Below are positions 1 through 7,778 of a stretch of DNA of 64,000 nt, in pieces (within the stretch, counting starts at the first letter, position 1; every line of letters begins with the position of its first letter). The translations under genes and the position numbers were made by a program. Source of the DNA: Priestia taiwanensis (GTDB taxonomy: Bacteria; Bacillota; Bacilli; Bacillales; Bacillaceae_G); NCBI RefSeq assembly GCF_014638355.1, contig NZ_BMFK01000001.1, forward strand, positions 1,689,160 to 1,753,159, written 5' to 3'. The notes under the pieces were generated by a model. It made no database searches and was not told the DNA's origin. It worked only from the letters and a program-made list of their open reading frames with translations.

Positions 1-159
1 ATATATAGCTAATGTACAAACGAATGAGCCAATCATACAAAGTGAATCAATACTTACCGTCCACATATATAAATCGTTATCAATAAAGAAAATCCATCCA
101 TATACAAAAAGCGTATATGCTAGGATAGATATTATTTTTATTTTTATACTTTTCGTCAT
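1..159 (-). CDS. Hypothetical membrane protein, N-terminal part (cut by window edge)
   Basis: An open frame of 53 codons runs leftward from an ATG at 159 to the window edge without a stop. Residues about 7-26 (IKIIS... to ...YGWIFF) and 41-53 are hydrophobic, with a short polar stretch between them, so at least two membrane segments are likely. There is no clear Shine-Dalgarno sequence, but the ATG overlaps the TGA of an upstream open stretch (ATGA), which suggests translational coupling. No family recognised. Confidence 0.5.
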   Translation of the reverse strand, partial: MTKSIKIKIISILAYTLFVYGWIFFIDNDLYMWTVSIDSLCMIGSFVCTLAIY

Positions 160-290
160 ATTAATCTATTGTCATAACATAATAGGTGTTCGTAGTTGTT
201 ATTATGCATGGTGACAATCTTCTCTTCCCACCCTTCAACATCCACTTCTCTGTCGCTGTATCTTGAAATATAGAATGGTAATACTATTGG
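156..290 (-). pseudogene. Possible 3' remnant of a gene coupled to the membrane protein
   Basis: On the minus strand an open stretch of about 43 codons follows a TAA at 291-293 and ends with a TGA that overlaps the next ATG by four bases. Its translation has coding character (for example REVDVEGWEEKIVTMH), yet it has no ATG and no ribosome binding site near its 5' end. I read it as the tail of a gene that lost its start. It could also be chance; too short to assign. Confidence 0.3.
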
Positions 291-405
291 TTACTAACTT
301 TCCTCTACACACAATACCTCTGTAGAATATTTTCCCAGAAAACTATCTTAACGAAAGAATTAGCAAATGACAAGAGATACGATTGTTCTATAGTAGTACA
401 TCGAT

Positions 406-436
406 GTCGTATGTTGAAACATTTTCAACATACGAC
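406..436. promoter_or_regulatory. Perfect 14-bp inverted repeat (operator candidate)
   Basis: The arm GTCGTATGTTGAAA at 406-419 and its exact reverse complement at 423-436 are separated by CAT. It lies 75 bp before the MerR/RacA-like gene and has no T-run, so it is a better operator or protein-recruitment site than a terminator. Autoregulation by the adjacent gene is an inference. Confidence 0.6.
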
Positions 437-511
437 AAAATCCCTTAAAGGAATTCTCCTCTCCTTATGGAATTGTGTATAGCATGAAGCTATATACAGG
501 AGGTTCTGCCA

Positions 512-1078
512 ATGGAAGGAAATTACTCTACTAGTCATGTTTCCAGAAAAATAGGTATCGATAGTACTCTTATTCGTGAATACAGTCGAATACTTGAAAT
601 GCAAGGCTACCAAATTCGAAAAAACACAAATGGACAACGTTGCTACACAATGAAAGATGTACGCTTATTACAGAAGATACATCGCGAGCAACGCGAAACA
701 CTAATTGAGCTTGACGAACTAGTCGCACAATTATTAGAAGAAGCCATTCCAAAGCCCCTTACACCAATTCCCCACGATATGAGCATCACAATGAAAGAGC
801 AAGCAAAAAAAATGGAAGAATTTTTACACAAGATGAACCAAATTGCAGAGCAAAACAATGAAATTATTCAGCTAAATCATTTTCTGTTAGATGAGCATAA
901 GCGTCAAGACAATAGATTGCTTACAATAGAAGAAACGATAACAAAACACTCTCACAAAAGAGATGATCAACTTATGCGTATTATTCGTGAGCTCCAAGTA
1001 GCAAAACGATCGGTAGCTGCAGCGAAAGAACGTACATGGGTTAAAAGCTTACGAAGTCTGTTTATGAAACAACCATAA
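512..1078 (+). CDS. MerR-type/RacA-like DNA-binding protein with coiled coil (DUF3967-like)
   Basis: A 188-residue protein with an N-terminal MerR-like winged helix (about residues 8-55, with SRKIGIDSTLIREYSRIL and the wing region RKNTNGQRCYT). A long charged helical region (about 60-165) is probably a coiled coil, followed by a basic tail. This is the architecture of RacA-like and DUF3967 proteins common in the B. cereus group; RacA itself bridges chromosome and pole at sporulation. There is no ligand-binding MerR C-terminus. AGGAGG at 498-503 fixes the ATG. A short hairpin (476-498) ends just before that site and may modulate translation. The exact partner or target is unknown. Confidence 0.75.
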   Translation: MEGNYSTSHVSRKIGIDSTLIREYSRILEMQGYQIRKNTNGQRCYTMKDVRLLQKIHREQRETLIELDELVAQLLEEAIPKPLTPIPHDMSITMKEQAKKMEEFLHKMNQIAEQNNEIIQLNHFLLDEHKRQDNRLLTIEETITKHSHKRDDQLMRIIRELQVAKRSVAAAKERTWVKSLRSLFMKQP

Positions 1079-1084
1079 CAAAGC

Positions 1085-1137
1085 GAAGCCAAAAAAGATA
1101 AATAGAATATACATCCCTACTTATCTTTTTTGGCTTC
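1085..1137. terminator. Bidirectional terminator
   Basis: GAAGCCAAAAAAGATAA at 1085-1101 pairs with its complement at 1121-1137, giving A-run/T-run flanks on both strands between two convergent genes. Confidence 0.85.
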
Positions 1138-1150
1138 CTGTGCTGATAAA

Positions 1151-1570
1151 TTATGTCATCTTCTTAAATAGATCATTCATGATACGAACCTCTTCATCCG
1201 TATAGCAGTCAAATCTCTCTCTCATATAATTCGCTTGCAGCTCTTCCATCTCTGTCACAAGCTTCATGCCCGCCTCTGTAATTTCTAAATAGACGACACG
1301 GCGATCATTATTACAACGATTACGCTCTACTAACTCTCGCTTAATTAATTTCTCTGTCACCGCTGTAATATGGCTATTTGAGACGATTAACTCGCTCGCG
1401 ATTTTTGATACCATTTGTTGCTTGTCTCGCTTCAAAATACGTAACACAAAAAATTCATTCAGCGGTATGTACGAATCAAACATTTGATTCATATCTGTTC
1501 GAAATCGACGGATAGTAAAGCGAAAATTGTTCGCTAATTCTTCCACTGCTGCTTTTCTTTCTGGATTCAT
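1151..1570 (-). CDS. MarR family transcriptional regulator
   Basis: A 139-residue MarR-type winged helix. The HTH lies at about residues 45-70 (MVSKIASELIVSNSHITAVTEKLIKREL), followed by the wing with NDRRVVYLEITEAG. A frame extends 14 codons further upstream, but GGAG lies 11 bases before the ATG at 1570 and the upstream extension does not look like MarR sequence, so I use 1570. A TATAAT-like -10 sits at 1620-1625. The ligand and targets are unknown; no efflux or peroxidase gene lies beside it. Confidence 0.85.
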   Translation of the reverse strand: MNPERKAAVEELANNFRFTIRRFRTDMNQMFDSYIPLNEFFVLRILKRDKQQMVSKIASELIVSNSHITAVTEKLIKRELVERNRCNNDRRVVYLEITEAGMKLVTEMEELQANYMRERFDCYTDEEVRIMNDLFKKMT

Positions 1571-1700
1571 TCGTTCATCTTCTCCTTTCCATACTAATTC
1601 ATAGCCCCTCATTCCTTACATTATACTATAACGATTCCTTATTTTGTTAGAAATCCTATGCTTTTTTCCTTAGAATACATACTTTTTTACTAGGAAAAGC

Positions 1701-1729
1701 AAATAGAGCCTTCGTAGTAGGCTCTATTT
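1701..1729 (-). terminator. Terminator of the DUF4183 gene
   Basis: AAATAGAGCC and GGCTCTATTT pair around a 9-nt loop. On the minus strand the hairpin is followed by a T-rich run. It sits just past the stop at 1734. Confidence 0.75.
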
Positions 1730-1733
1730 ATCA

Positions 1734-2147
1734 TTATGTTGTAAGTGTTGTCGATACACTTAAGTTATTTGTCGCTGTAGACGTCGATGATCCTCCGAAA
1801 CTCACAACCTCTAATTGCGCACTTGTACTCAGCGTAAGAACCGTCCCCGTTATAACAAGACTACTATTTGTTAAAGTTACATTCCCAGCAGGTTGTAAAA
1901 TGCCGTTCAAATATGCATTATAATACCCATTCGTTGGCGGAGAAGGTAATCCATTTGCTGAAAGTGTCACACCGTTGTCGTTTTTGAAACTCGTCGCTTG
2001 TATCGTTGTTGTTCCAAGAGATAGAGCAATTCCATTAGCAAAGAAACGTTGGATCGATACCGTCACATTCGTTGTTGTACTTACATTAATTCCCCCGCTT
2101 ATTGTACTTGCCGCATTTATTTTTAGTTTCTCTAATTCTGCGCTCAT
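1734..2147 (-). CDS. DUF4183 domain protein (first copy)
   Basis: A 137-residue Ser/Thr/Asn-rich protein dominated by a DUF4183 domain (motifs SIQRFFANGI, SFKNDNGVTLSANGLP, GYYNAYLNG, then a beta-rich tail ending SVSTTLTT). Such domains occur in B. cereus group exosporium and collagen-like surface proteins, so a spore-surface role is plausible but not shown here. The frame continues upstream to 2210, but GGAGGAGAAGGTG directly before the ATG at 2147 decides the start. It shares long stretches of near-identical DNA with the next gene upstream. Confidence 0.8.
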   Translation of the reverse strand: MSAELEKLKINAASTISGGINVSTTTNVTVSIQRFFANGIALSLGTTTIQATSFKNDNGVTLSANGLPSPPTNGYYNAYLNGILQPAGNVTLTNSSLVITGTVLTLSTSAQLEVVSFGGSSTSTATNNLSVSTTLTT

Positions 2148-2184
2148 CACCTTCTCCTCCCTTCTCTTATCTACTATATTCACA

Positions 2185-2577
2185 CTACGTCGAGATGGTC
2201 GTTGCAACACTTAAATTATTCGTTGCAGTAGATGTAGAAGCTGTTCCCCCAAAGTTCACAACCATCACTTGGACGCTCGTATTAAGAAGAGCACTTCCGC
2301 TTATTTGCACTTGATTCGAACTAAGTGTTACTGATCCCCCAGGTTGCAGCAAGCCGTTAACATACACATTATAGTATCCATATGTTGGTGATGTAGGTAA
2401 ACCATTCGCACTAAGCGTAACACCATTATCATTCTTAAAGCTTGTCGCTTGTATCGTTGTTGTTCCAAGAGATAAATTAATACCACTGGCAAAAAAACGT
2501 TGGATCGATACCGTCACATTTGTTGTCGTTCCTATGTTAATACCGCCACTTAACGTACTTATCGCATTTGCCTTCAC
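2185..2577 (-). CDS. DUF4183 domain protein (second copy), non-standard start
   Basis: A paralog of the neighbouring gene with the same motifs (SIQRFFASGI, SFKNDNGVTLSANGLP, GYYNVYVNG). The only standard start is a GTG at 2577, which has no ribosome binding site. A strong purine-rich site (GAGGGAGAGGAG, 2605-2616) lies 9 bases before an in-frame ATT at 2593-2595. The residue coded by that ATT aligns with the initiator Met of the other copy. The true start may therefore be ATT at 2595, or the start codon has mutated. Probable spore-surface protein, by family association only. Confidence 0.75.
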   Translation of the reverse strand: MKANAISTLSGGINIGTTTNVTVSIQRFFASGINLSLGTTTIQATSFKNDNGVTLSANGLPTSPTYGYYNVYVNGLLQPGGSVTLSSNQVQISGSALLNTSVQVMVVNFGGTASTSTATNNLSVATTIST

Positions 2578-2779
2578 TTTCTGTACGTTACTAATCGTCC
2601 TCGGCTCCTCTCCCTCTTGTCCTGATATATCAGTATATTCATATTATCTACAAATGTGAGGTAACTTAAAATAATCTCTATTCGCTCTTAGCAAAATATA
2701 TTAAAATAGACATATAGTAGTATAGATTACAAGAATAAAATACATATGCGTACACAGAGAAAGGTGGTAACACATTACT

Positions 2780-3046
2780 ATGCAGAAAAAACCTTTTGAA
2801 ATTATCCAATCATTATTCAAATGGCTCACCATTATTTCAATGTTTTTCCTCATCTTAAACGGCCAACAAGAAGAAGGTTTAGTAGAACGTATCGCTTGGG
2901 CACTTCTTCCACTTAGCATTTGGCTAGCATTATATGCAGTTGAGTTAATCGTGTACCGAAAAACAGCAAAATCCTTTGCAATTATGACTGCAATTGCAAG
3001 CGCCATCATCTTTATTCTTTGCGTTGGAAATTTAATTTTCGGCTAA
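2780..3046 (+). CDS. Small membrane protein
   Basis: An 88-residue protein with three predicted membrane segments (about residues 14-28, 41-58 and 66-86) and an amphipathic N-terminus. AAAGGTGG lies 12 bases upstream of the ATG. A strong terminator follows immediately, so it is a monocistronic unit. No family recognised. Confidence 0.65.
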   Translation: MQKKPFEIIQSLFKWLTIISMFFLILNGQQEEGLVERIAWALLPLSIWLALYAVELIVYRKTAKSFAIMTAIASAIIFILCVGNLIFG

Positions 3047-3097
3047 TAAAAATAAAAGCTATCTCGTCCATATCGAGAATAGCTTTTATTTTTATTT
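3047..3097. terminator. Bidirectional terminator
   Basis: AAAAATAAAAGCTAT and its complement flank a TCTCG/CGAGA-containing stem, with a T-run on the plus strand. Confidence 0.85.
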
Positions 3098-3180
3098 GAA
3101 GAGAGAAATATTTGCCTTTATTTTACAGAAGTTTTAGAATTATATTGTAATTCCAAAACTATAATGGGAGGATATATGAA

Positions 3181-3717
3181 ATGACAATACGAAAAAAATG
3201 GGGACTACTATCACTACTTATTCTATTAGTCATTGGTATTATCGGATGTACAGAAAAGGCAAATGAAAATACTTCTACTCCAAAAGAAGAAAATACTTCC
3301 TCAATAGACAAGAAAAAAGATGAAAAAGACAAAGCAACAATTGAAACAGAGATAAAGGAAATGCTAAAAGTCCATGAAGATGCCTATAACAAAGAAGACA
3401 TTGATACATATATGAGTACTATGTCTCAATCTTCCGCTTTACTTGAGCAAACAAAACAAATGACACAACTGTTATTTGATTCCTTTGATGTGCAAGTTGA
3501 ATTTACAGATATTAAGATTACAACATCTACAGAAGCATCTGCTACAGTAGAAATCATCCAAAAAACTGTGAGCAAAAAGCCAAATCCAGATTTTCAAGAT
3601 AATATTACAACCGCAACACACTTCCTCGTAAAAGAAGATAATAAATGGAGAATTTCAGCTTCTACTCTAAAGAAAATAACGGATTTAAAAGGTAACCCAA
3701 TCCAACAAAAAACGTAA
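3181..3717 (+). CDS. Lipoprotein with NTF2-like (SnoaL/DUF4440-type) domain
   Basis: 178 residues. A basic N-terminus and hydrophobic stretch end in a lipobox (IIGC at about residues 20-23), so the mature protein should be lipid-anchored outside the membrane. A Lys/Glu/Thr-rich linker leads to a domain from about residue 55 (IKEMLKVHEDAYNKEDIDTYMSTM and VKEDNKWRI) typical of NTF2-like folds. A nearby ATG at 3176 reads only two codons, so the ATG at 3181 behind GGGAGG is the start. Function unknown. Confidence 0.75.
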   Translation: MTIRKKWGLLSLLILLVIGIIGCTEKANENTSTPKEENTSSIDKKKDEKDKATIETEIKEMLKVHEDAYNKEDIDTYMSTMSQSSALLEQTKQMTQLLFDSFDVQVEFTDIKITTSTEASATVEIIQKTVSKKPNPDFQDNITTATHFLVKEDNKWRISASTLKKITDLKGNPIQQKT

Positions 3718-3720
3718 AAA

Positions 3721-3770
3721 TAGAGCATGCGATATGCTAATAGCACATCACATGCTCTATTTCTTTTTAT
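3721..3770. terminator. Terminator between convergent genes
   Basis: TAGAGCATG at 3721-3729 pairs with CATGCTCTA at 3751-3759, followed by a T-rich run. It overlaps the stop codon of the kinase gene. Confidence 0.75.
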
Positions 3771-5031
3771 CTGCTGGGAGCGTAATAACTACTTCTGTTC
3801 CGTCCCCTTCTTCGCTAAAATATTCGATTATCCCTTCATGTGATTCGATGATTCGGAACGTAACCATTAATCCAAGACCGGTTCCTTTTTCTTTCAACGA
3901 ATAGAAAGGTTGTCCTAATCGAAGAAGTTGATCTTTCGTCATACCATCTCCGGTATCTTTTACTTTAATAACAATTTTATTTTGCTCTTTTGTGGCACTG
4001 ATTTTGATATAACCACGCATTTCAGTAATGGCTTCTATTCCATTTTTGAGTACGTTTACAATTGCTTGCTTTAATTTCACTTCATCACCAACAACATATA
4101 AATCATCGTCTACATATACTTGCAAAAAGACACCCTTTAACATCGCATACGAAGACATTAATGTGGTAATTTCATGAATGAGCCTCGTTAAATGAATATG
4201 CTTCTTCTCTTCCATTTGAGGTTTTGCTAAATTCAAGTAATCAGAGATAATATTCTCTGCACGGTCAAGTTCTGTTAACACTAATTTAAAGTACTCTTCA
4301 TTCCCATCTACTTTATTTTGCTGCATCAATTGAATAAATCCGCGTACAACGGTAAGTGGATTCCGAACTTCGTGTGCTACACTTGCCGCTAGTTCACTAA
4401 TAACATTCAACTTCTCTGATTGTTGCGTCTTCGTACGAATAACTGCATTTTCCTGCATATATTCTTTCAAATACACTTGAAGTGTCGTCGTAAACACAAA
4501 CATCCCCATAATTAATGAATAATTCAAAAACGTATTTGGATGTGAATAAGCCTCTGGATAAATTGCATAATAAACAAGGAAAATCATAACATTAAGTGAA
4601 ATGTATATACTCGCTAATACAAAAGACGTAATAATCCGGCGATTTTTCGTAAATGTTTGCCACCTTTTATGTAATAACGCTGGAATAATAAAGAAAGAAA
4701 ACATCATCACTTTATCAGGACTAATATGATTTGGATGAAATAACATCGCATACATAATAACGCTCCATAACAATACAGCACCCGTCACATAACCACCGTA
4801 CAAAAAGGCGTTAATAATAATAATCATACAAAAATGAATTGCTCCGTCAAAATCATTGTATACGTAGTAATACAAACTTAAAATCGCAGAGAAAATATAA
4901 AACCCGGCCAACATAACTTTGTTATCTTTCGGCAACGTCGTATGGTGCCGATTCATCCATAACATTTCATACAAAAAGACTGGCAAAATAACAATTGCTA
5001 ATTGGATTAATAAGTCCTTTACAACGCCCAC
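3757..5031 (-). CDS. Membrane sensor histidine kinase (sporulation-kinase type)
   Basis: 424 residues. Five or six membrane segments fill about residues 5-195. They are followed by a HisKA domain with the phospho-acceptor His in HEVRNPLTVVRGFIQ (near residue 220) and a complete ATPase domain (NVLKNGIEAI, DTGDGM, GTGLGL). It stands alone without a response regulator, as KinB-like sporulation kinases feeding the Spo0 phosphorelay do; that role is inferred. The start is GTG at 5031, preceded by GGTGAGGG. It is divergent from patA. Confidence 0.85.
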   Translation of the reverse strand: MGVVKDLLIQLAIVILPVFLYEMLWMNRHHTTLPKDNKVMLAGFYIFSAILSLYYYVYNDFDGAIHFCMIIIINAFLYGGYVTGAVLLWSVIMYAMLFHPNHISPDKVMMFSFFIIPALLHKRWQTFTKNRRIITSFVLASIYISLNVMIFLVYYAIYPEAYSHPNTFLNYSLIMGMFVFTTTLQVYLKEYMQENAVIRTKTQQSEKLNVISELAASVAHEVRNPLTVVRGFIQLMQQNKVDGNEEYFKLVLTELDRAENIISDYLNLAKPQMEEKKHIHLTRLIHEITTLMSSYAMLKGVFLQVYVDDDLYVVGDEVKLKQAIVNVLKNGIEAITEMRGYIKISATKEQNKIVIKVKDTGDGMTKDQLLRLGQPFYSLKEKGTGLGLMVTFRIIESHEGIIEYFSEEGDGTEVVITLPADKKK

Positions 5032-5199
5032 AGTCCCTCACCCACCAACACATTTTCCTAAATTATAACATTTTAAGTCAAAATATTCTGAAAAAAATAT
5101 CTTGTTTTTTCGTGTTATGTCGACAAACCCCTCCAGCTATATGTGTTCATATGATAAAATAGAAAAAAACGATACACATCTATAGAAAGGAAGAACACG

Positions 5200-6354
5200 A
5201 TGAAACATCTTATTAATCCTCTTGTGAAAGAAACTCAAATTAGTGGCATCCGCCAATTCGCGACATACGTATCAAAATTTGATAATGTCCTGTCGCTTAC
5301 AATTGGACAACCGGATTATCCAACACCCCCTTCTGTAAAAGAAAGCGGAAAAAGCGCTATTGATCATAACAAAACAATCTATACACCAAATGCTGGCTTA
5401 CCTGAGCTATGCAAAGCAGCGTGTGAGTTTGTAGCGGACCGCTATCACCTTACATATGATCCAGCATCTGAAGTAATCGTTACAATGGGTGCTAGTGAAG
5501 CAATTGATATTAGCTTCCGTACCATTTTAGAAGAAGGATGCGAAGTCATTTTACCTGCTCCTGTTTACCCTGGATATGAACCAATTATTCGACTATGCGG
5601 AGCAACACCAGTCTATGTCGATACGCGTGAAACGAACTTCACGTTAACGAAAGAAGCACTAGAAGCGGCTATCACAGAGAAGACCCGTTGCGTTGTGCTG
5701 CCATATCCATCAAATCCAATCGGTGTGACATTATCAAAAGAAACGCTTGATGACATCATTGATGTATTAAAAGACAAAGACATTTTCGTCGTGTCTGATG
5801 AAATTTATAGTGAGCTTGTGTACGGTGAAGAACACCAATCTATTGCTACTCACCCAGTAATGCATGAAAAAACAATTGTCATTAACGGCTTATCGAAATC
5901 TCACTCGATGACAGGATGGCGCATTGGTTTCGCCTTCGCACCAAGTTATCTAGCACAAGAAATGTTGAAAGTACATCAATATAACGTCTCGTGTGCGACA
6001 TCTATTTCTCAATATGCAGCCGTAGAAGCATTAACAAATGCACGAGATACACCAAAAGAAATGAAAAAGTCATACGAAGAACGCCGTGATTTCGTATACA
6101 AGCGTTTCCTAGAGATGGGGCTTGATGTTCCAAAGCCAACAGGTGCCTTTTATCTATTCCCATCTATCTCAAAGTTCGGTCTTTCATCCTTCGACTTTGC
6201 AACAAAATTAGTAGAAGAAGAACGAGTAGCTGTTATTCCTGGTTCTGCATTCTCTTCATACGGTGAAGGACATATTCGTATTTCCTATGCATATAGCTAT
6301 GATACGTTAGTAGAAGCGTGTGACCGATTAGAACGATTTATTAAGACCCTTTAA
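5200..6354 (+). CDS. patA: Aminotransferase A, class I/II (PLP-dependent)
   Basis: 384 residues, full length for the family. It has the N-terminal GQPDYPTP, substrate-binding YPSNPIG and the PLP-lysine motif SKSHSMTGWRIGF (Lys near residue 232). It best fits PatA, the N-acetyl-LL-diaminopimelate aminotransferase of the lysine/DAP route in Bacillus. Substrate specificity cannot be proven from sequence alone. The ribosome binding site is AAAGGAAG. It has its own terminator and is not in a lysine operon. Confidence 0.85.
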   Translation: MKHLINPLVKETQISGIRQFATYVSKFDNVLSLTIGQPDYPTPPSVKESGKSAIDHNKTIYTPNAGLPELCKAACEFVADRYHLTYDPASEVIVTMGASEAIDISFRTILEEGCEVILPAPVYPGYEPIIRLCGATPVYVDTRETNFTLTKEALEAAITEKTRCVVLPYPSNPIGVTLSKETLDDIIDVLKDKDIFVVSDEIYSELVYGEEHQSIATHPVMHEKTIVINGLSKSHSMTGWRIGFAFAPSYLAQEMLKVHQYNVSCATSISQYAAVEALTNARDTPKEMKKSYEERRDFVYKRFLEMGLDVPKPTGAFYLFPSISKFGLSSFDFATKLVEEERVAVIPGSAFSSYGEGHIRISYAYSYDTLVEACDRLERFIKTL

Positions 6355-6384
6355 GCTGAGGTATATACCTCGGCTTCTTTTTTT
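6353..6384 (+). terminator. Terminator of patA
   Basis: AAGCTGAGGT and ACCTCGGCTT pair around a 4-nt loop, followed by a run of seven T. Confidence 0.9.
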
Positions 6385-6506
6385 AGTAGGATTTATCAAA
6401 TCCCCCACACTCCAACAAGTTTTCAAAAACATCTACTATAGACAAGAAGCGGCGCATATAAAACATGTAGGAAGATTATTAGCTTTTTGAAGGAGGTCTT
6501 TCTCGT

Positions 6507-7301
6507 ATGTATTATACGTATCCTCAAGACATGCGTTATCAACCTACGTATCCATATGGACCACCAGTCTATGCACCCATTCCTTATCCCCAGTATCAAA
6601 CACCTTATCCTTATCCAACACGCACACCACAGCCAACGGATGAACTACGCGGCTCATGGACACCTTTTACATGGGTCGAGAAATATGCCTATGCATTTTC
6701 GGGTCCTTACAACAAAGCGGAAGTAGCGATTACGTTTGATGATGGGCCAGATCTTGGTTTCACACCACAGCTCTTACAGAAGTTGAAGAAATATAACGTA
6801 AAAGCAACATTCTTTCTACTCGGACAAAATATTGAGAAACACCCTGAAATGGTGAAGCGAATCGCGAATGAAGGACATCTTCTCGCCAATCATTCTTACA
6901 GTCACCCTAACTATGCCAAGCTCTCTCTTGAAGAATTTAAAGAACAGATTAACAAAACAAATAACTTAATTAAAGACTTAGTTGGCTATTCCCCACGCTT
7001 CGTCCGACCACCTTATGGATCCATTACCGAAGAACAATTAAGTTGGGCAACAAAAAAGAAGCTGATGATTGTGCAGTGGAGTGTTGATACACTTGACTGG
7101 AAAGGACTCAGCGGAGATGAAATTGCAAACAAAGTTATGGGAGGATCATTTCCTGGTAGCGTACTTCTCCAACATTCTGCGTCTGGTGTACCACTTCAAG
7201 GAACAGTCGATTCGCTTGATAAATTCATTCCAGCTATGCAGAAAAAAGGTGTTCGCTTCGTTCTACTTACAAAAATGTTCAATATGTCAAAATCGCCTTA
7301 A
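6507..7301 (+). CDS. Polysaccharide deacetylase with Pro/Tyr-rich N-terminus
   Basis: 264 residues. The first 45 or so are rich in Pro and Tyr (YPYGPPVYAPIPYPQY) and contain no signal peptide. The rest is a carbohydrate esterase 4 domain with the catalytic base and metal Asp in TFDDGPD (76-82), metal His129 and His133 in HSYSH, RPPYG, the DTLDWKG loop and the His of LQHSA. All key residues are present. Substrate (peptidoglycan or other GlcNAc polymer) is open. The Pro/Tyr-rich head resembles spore-coat proteins, suggesting a sporulation role. The start sits behind AAGGAGG. A CATATAAAA stretch upstream (6455) could be a sporulation-sigma -10 but is weak. Confidence 0.85.
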   Translation: MYYTYPQDMRYQPTYPYGPPVYAPIPYPQYQTPYPYPTRTPQPTDELRGSWTPFTWVEKYAYAFSGPYNKAEVAITFDDGPDLGFTPQLLQKLKKYNVKATFFLLGQNIEKHPEMVKRIANEGHLLANHSYSHPNYAKLSLEEFKEQINKTNNLIKDLVGYSPRFVRPPYGSITEEQLSWATKKKLMIVQWSVDTLDWKGLSGDEIANKVMGGSFPGSVLLQHSASGVPLQGTVDSLDKFIPAMQKKGVRFVLLTKMFNMSKSP

Positions 7302-7426
7302 GTGGCTGGTAATTCACGGAGAATATCGTAATTTAACGAGACATAAAGGGATTACAGACTGAATCACTCCTACCATCTAAATCATTTTCAACATAAATTG
7401 ACTAACGATGCGAAATTCGCAAAAAA

Positions 7427-7466
7427 ATAAAACCAATCTATACAGTCTGTAAAGATTGGTTTTATC
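7427..7466 (+). terminator. Terminator after the deacetylase
   Basis: ATAAAACCAATCT and AGATTGGTTTTAT pair around the loop, with an A-run before and T-rich DNA after. Confidence 0.8.
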
Positions 7467-7645
7467 ATTTGTAGAGACATCATACGTTTTTCACTTTCGA
7501 TTACATAAATTCAAGTGTGTCCCTATACCCATGCTGTTAAAATACTACGATTGTCGTTTGCAACACTCCAGGATTAACTATATTATCAAAACCAATTTCA
7601 CTCATAATTGTGATAATTACTGTAACATACCTGTCAGGATATGAA

Positions 7646-7661
7646 TGTGATTTGTATCACA
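7646..7661. promoter_or_regulatory. CRP/FNR-type palindrome
   Basis: TGTGATTTGTATCACA is a perfect TGTGA-N6-TCACA palindrome, 117 bp before the FNR-like gene. It may be an autoregulatory or Fnr/ArcR/CcpA-network site. The rest of 7302-7778 holds only the deacetylase terminator and AT-rich DNA. Confidence 0.6.
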
Positions 7662-7778
7662 ACAAGAAGAACTTCAAACAAGTAAAATAAGAACAGACCT
7701 AATCCATTCGCTTGCTTTAGTTGCTAAATAGCATGAGCATGACATGATGACATAAAAATAAAGGAGGTAAAAAAGAAA

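Noticed and set aside
7456..7644. A 62-codon plus-strand frame in the gap before the FNR-like gene
   Set aside because: No ribosome binding site, unusual composition, and it ends in the CRP/FNR palindrome region.
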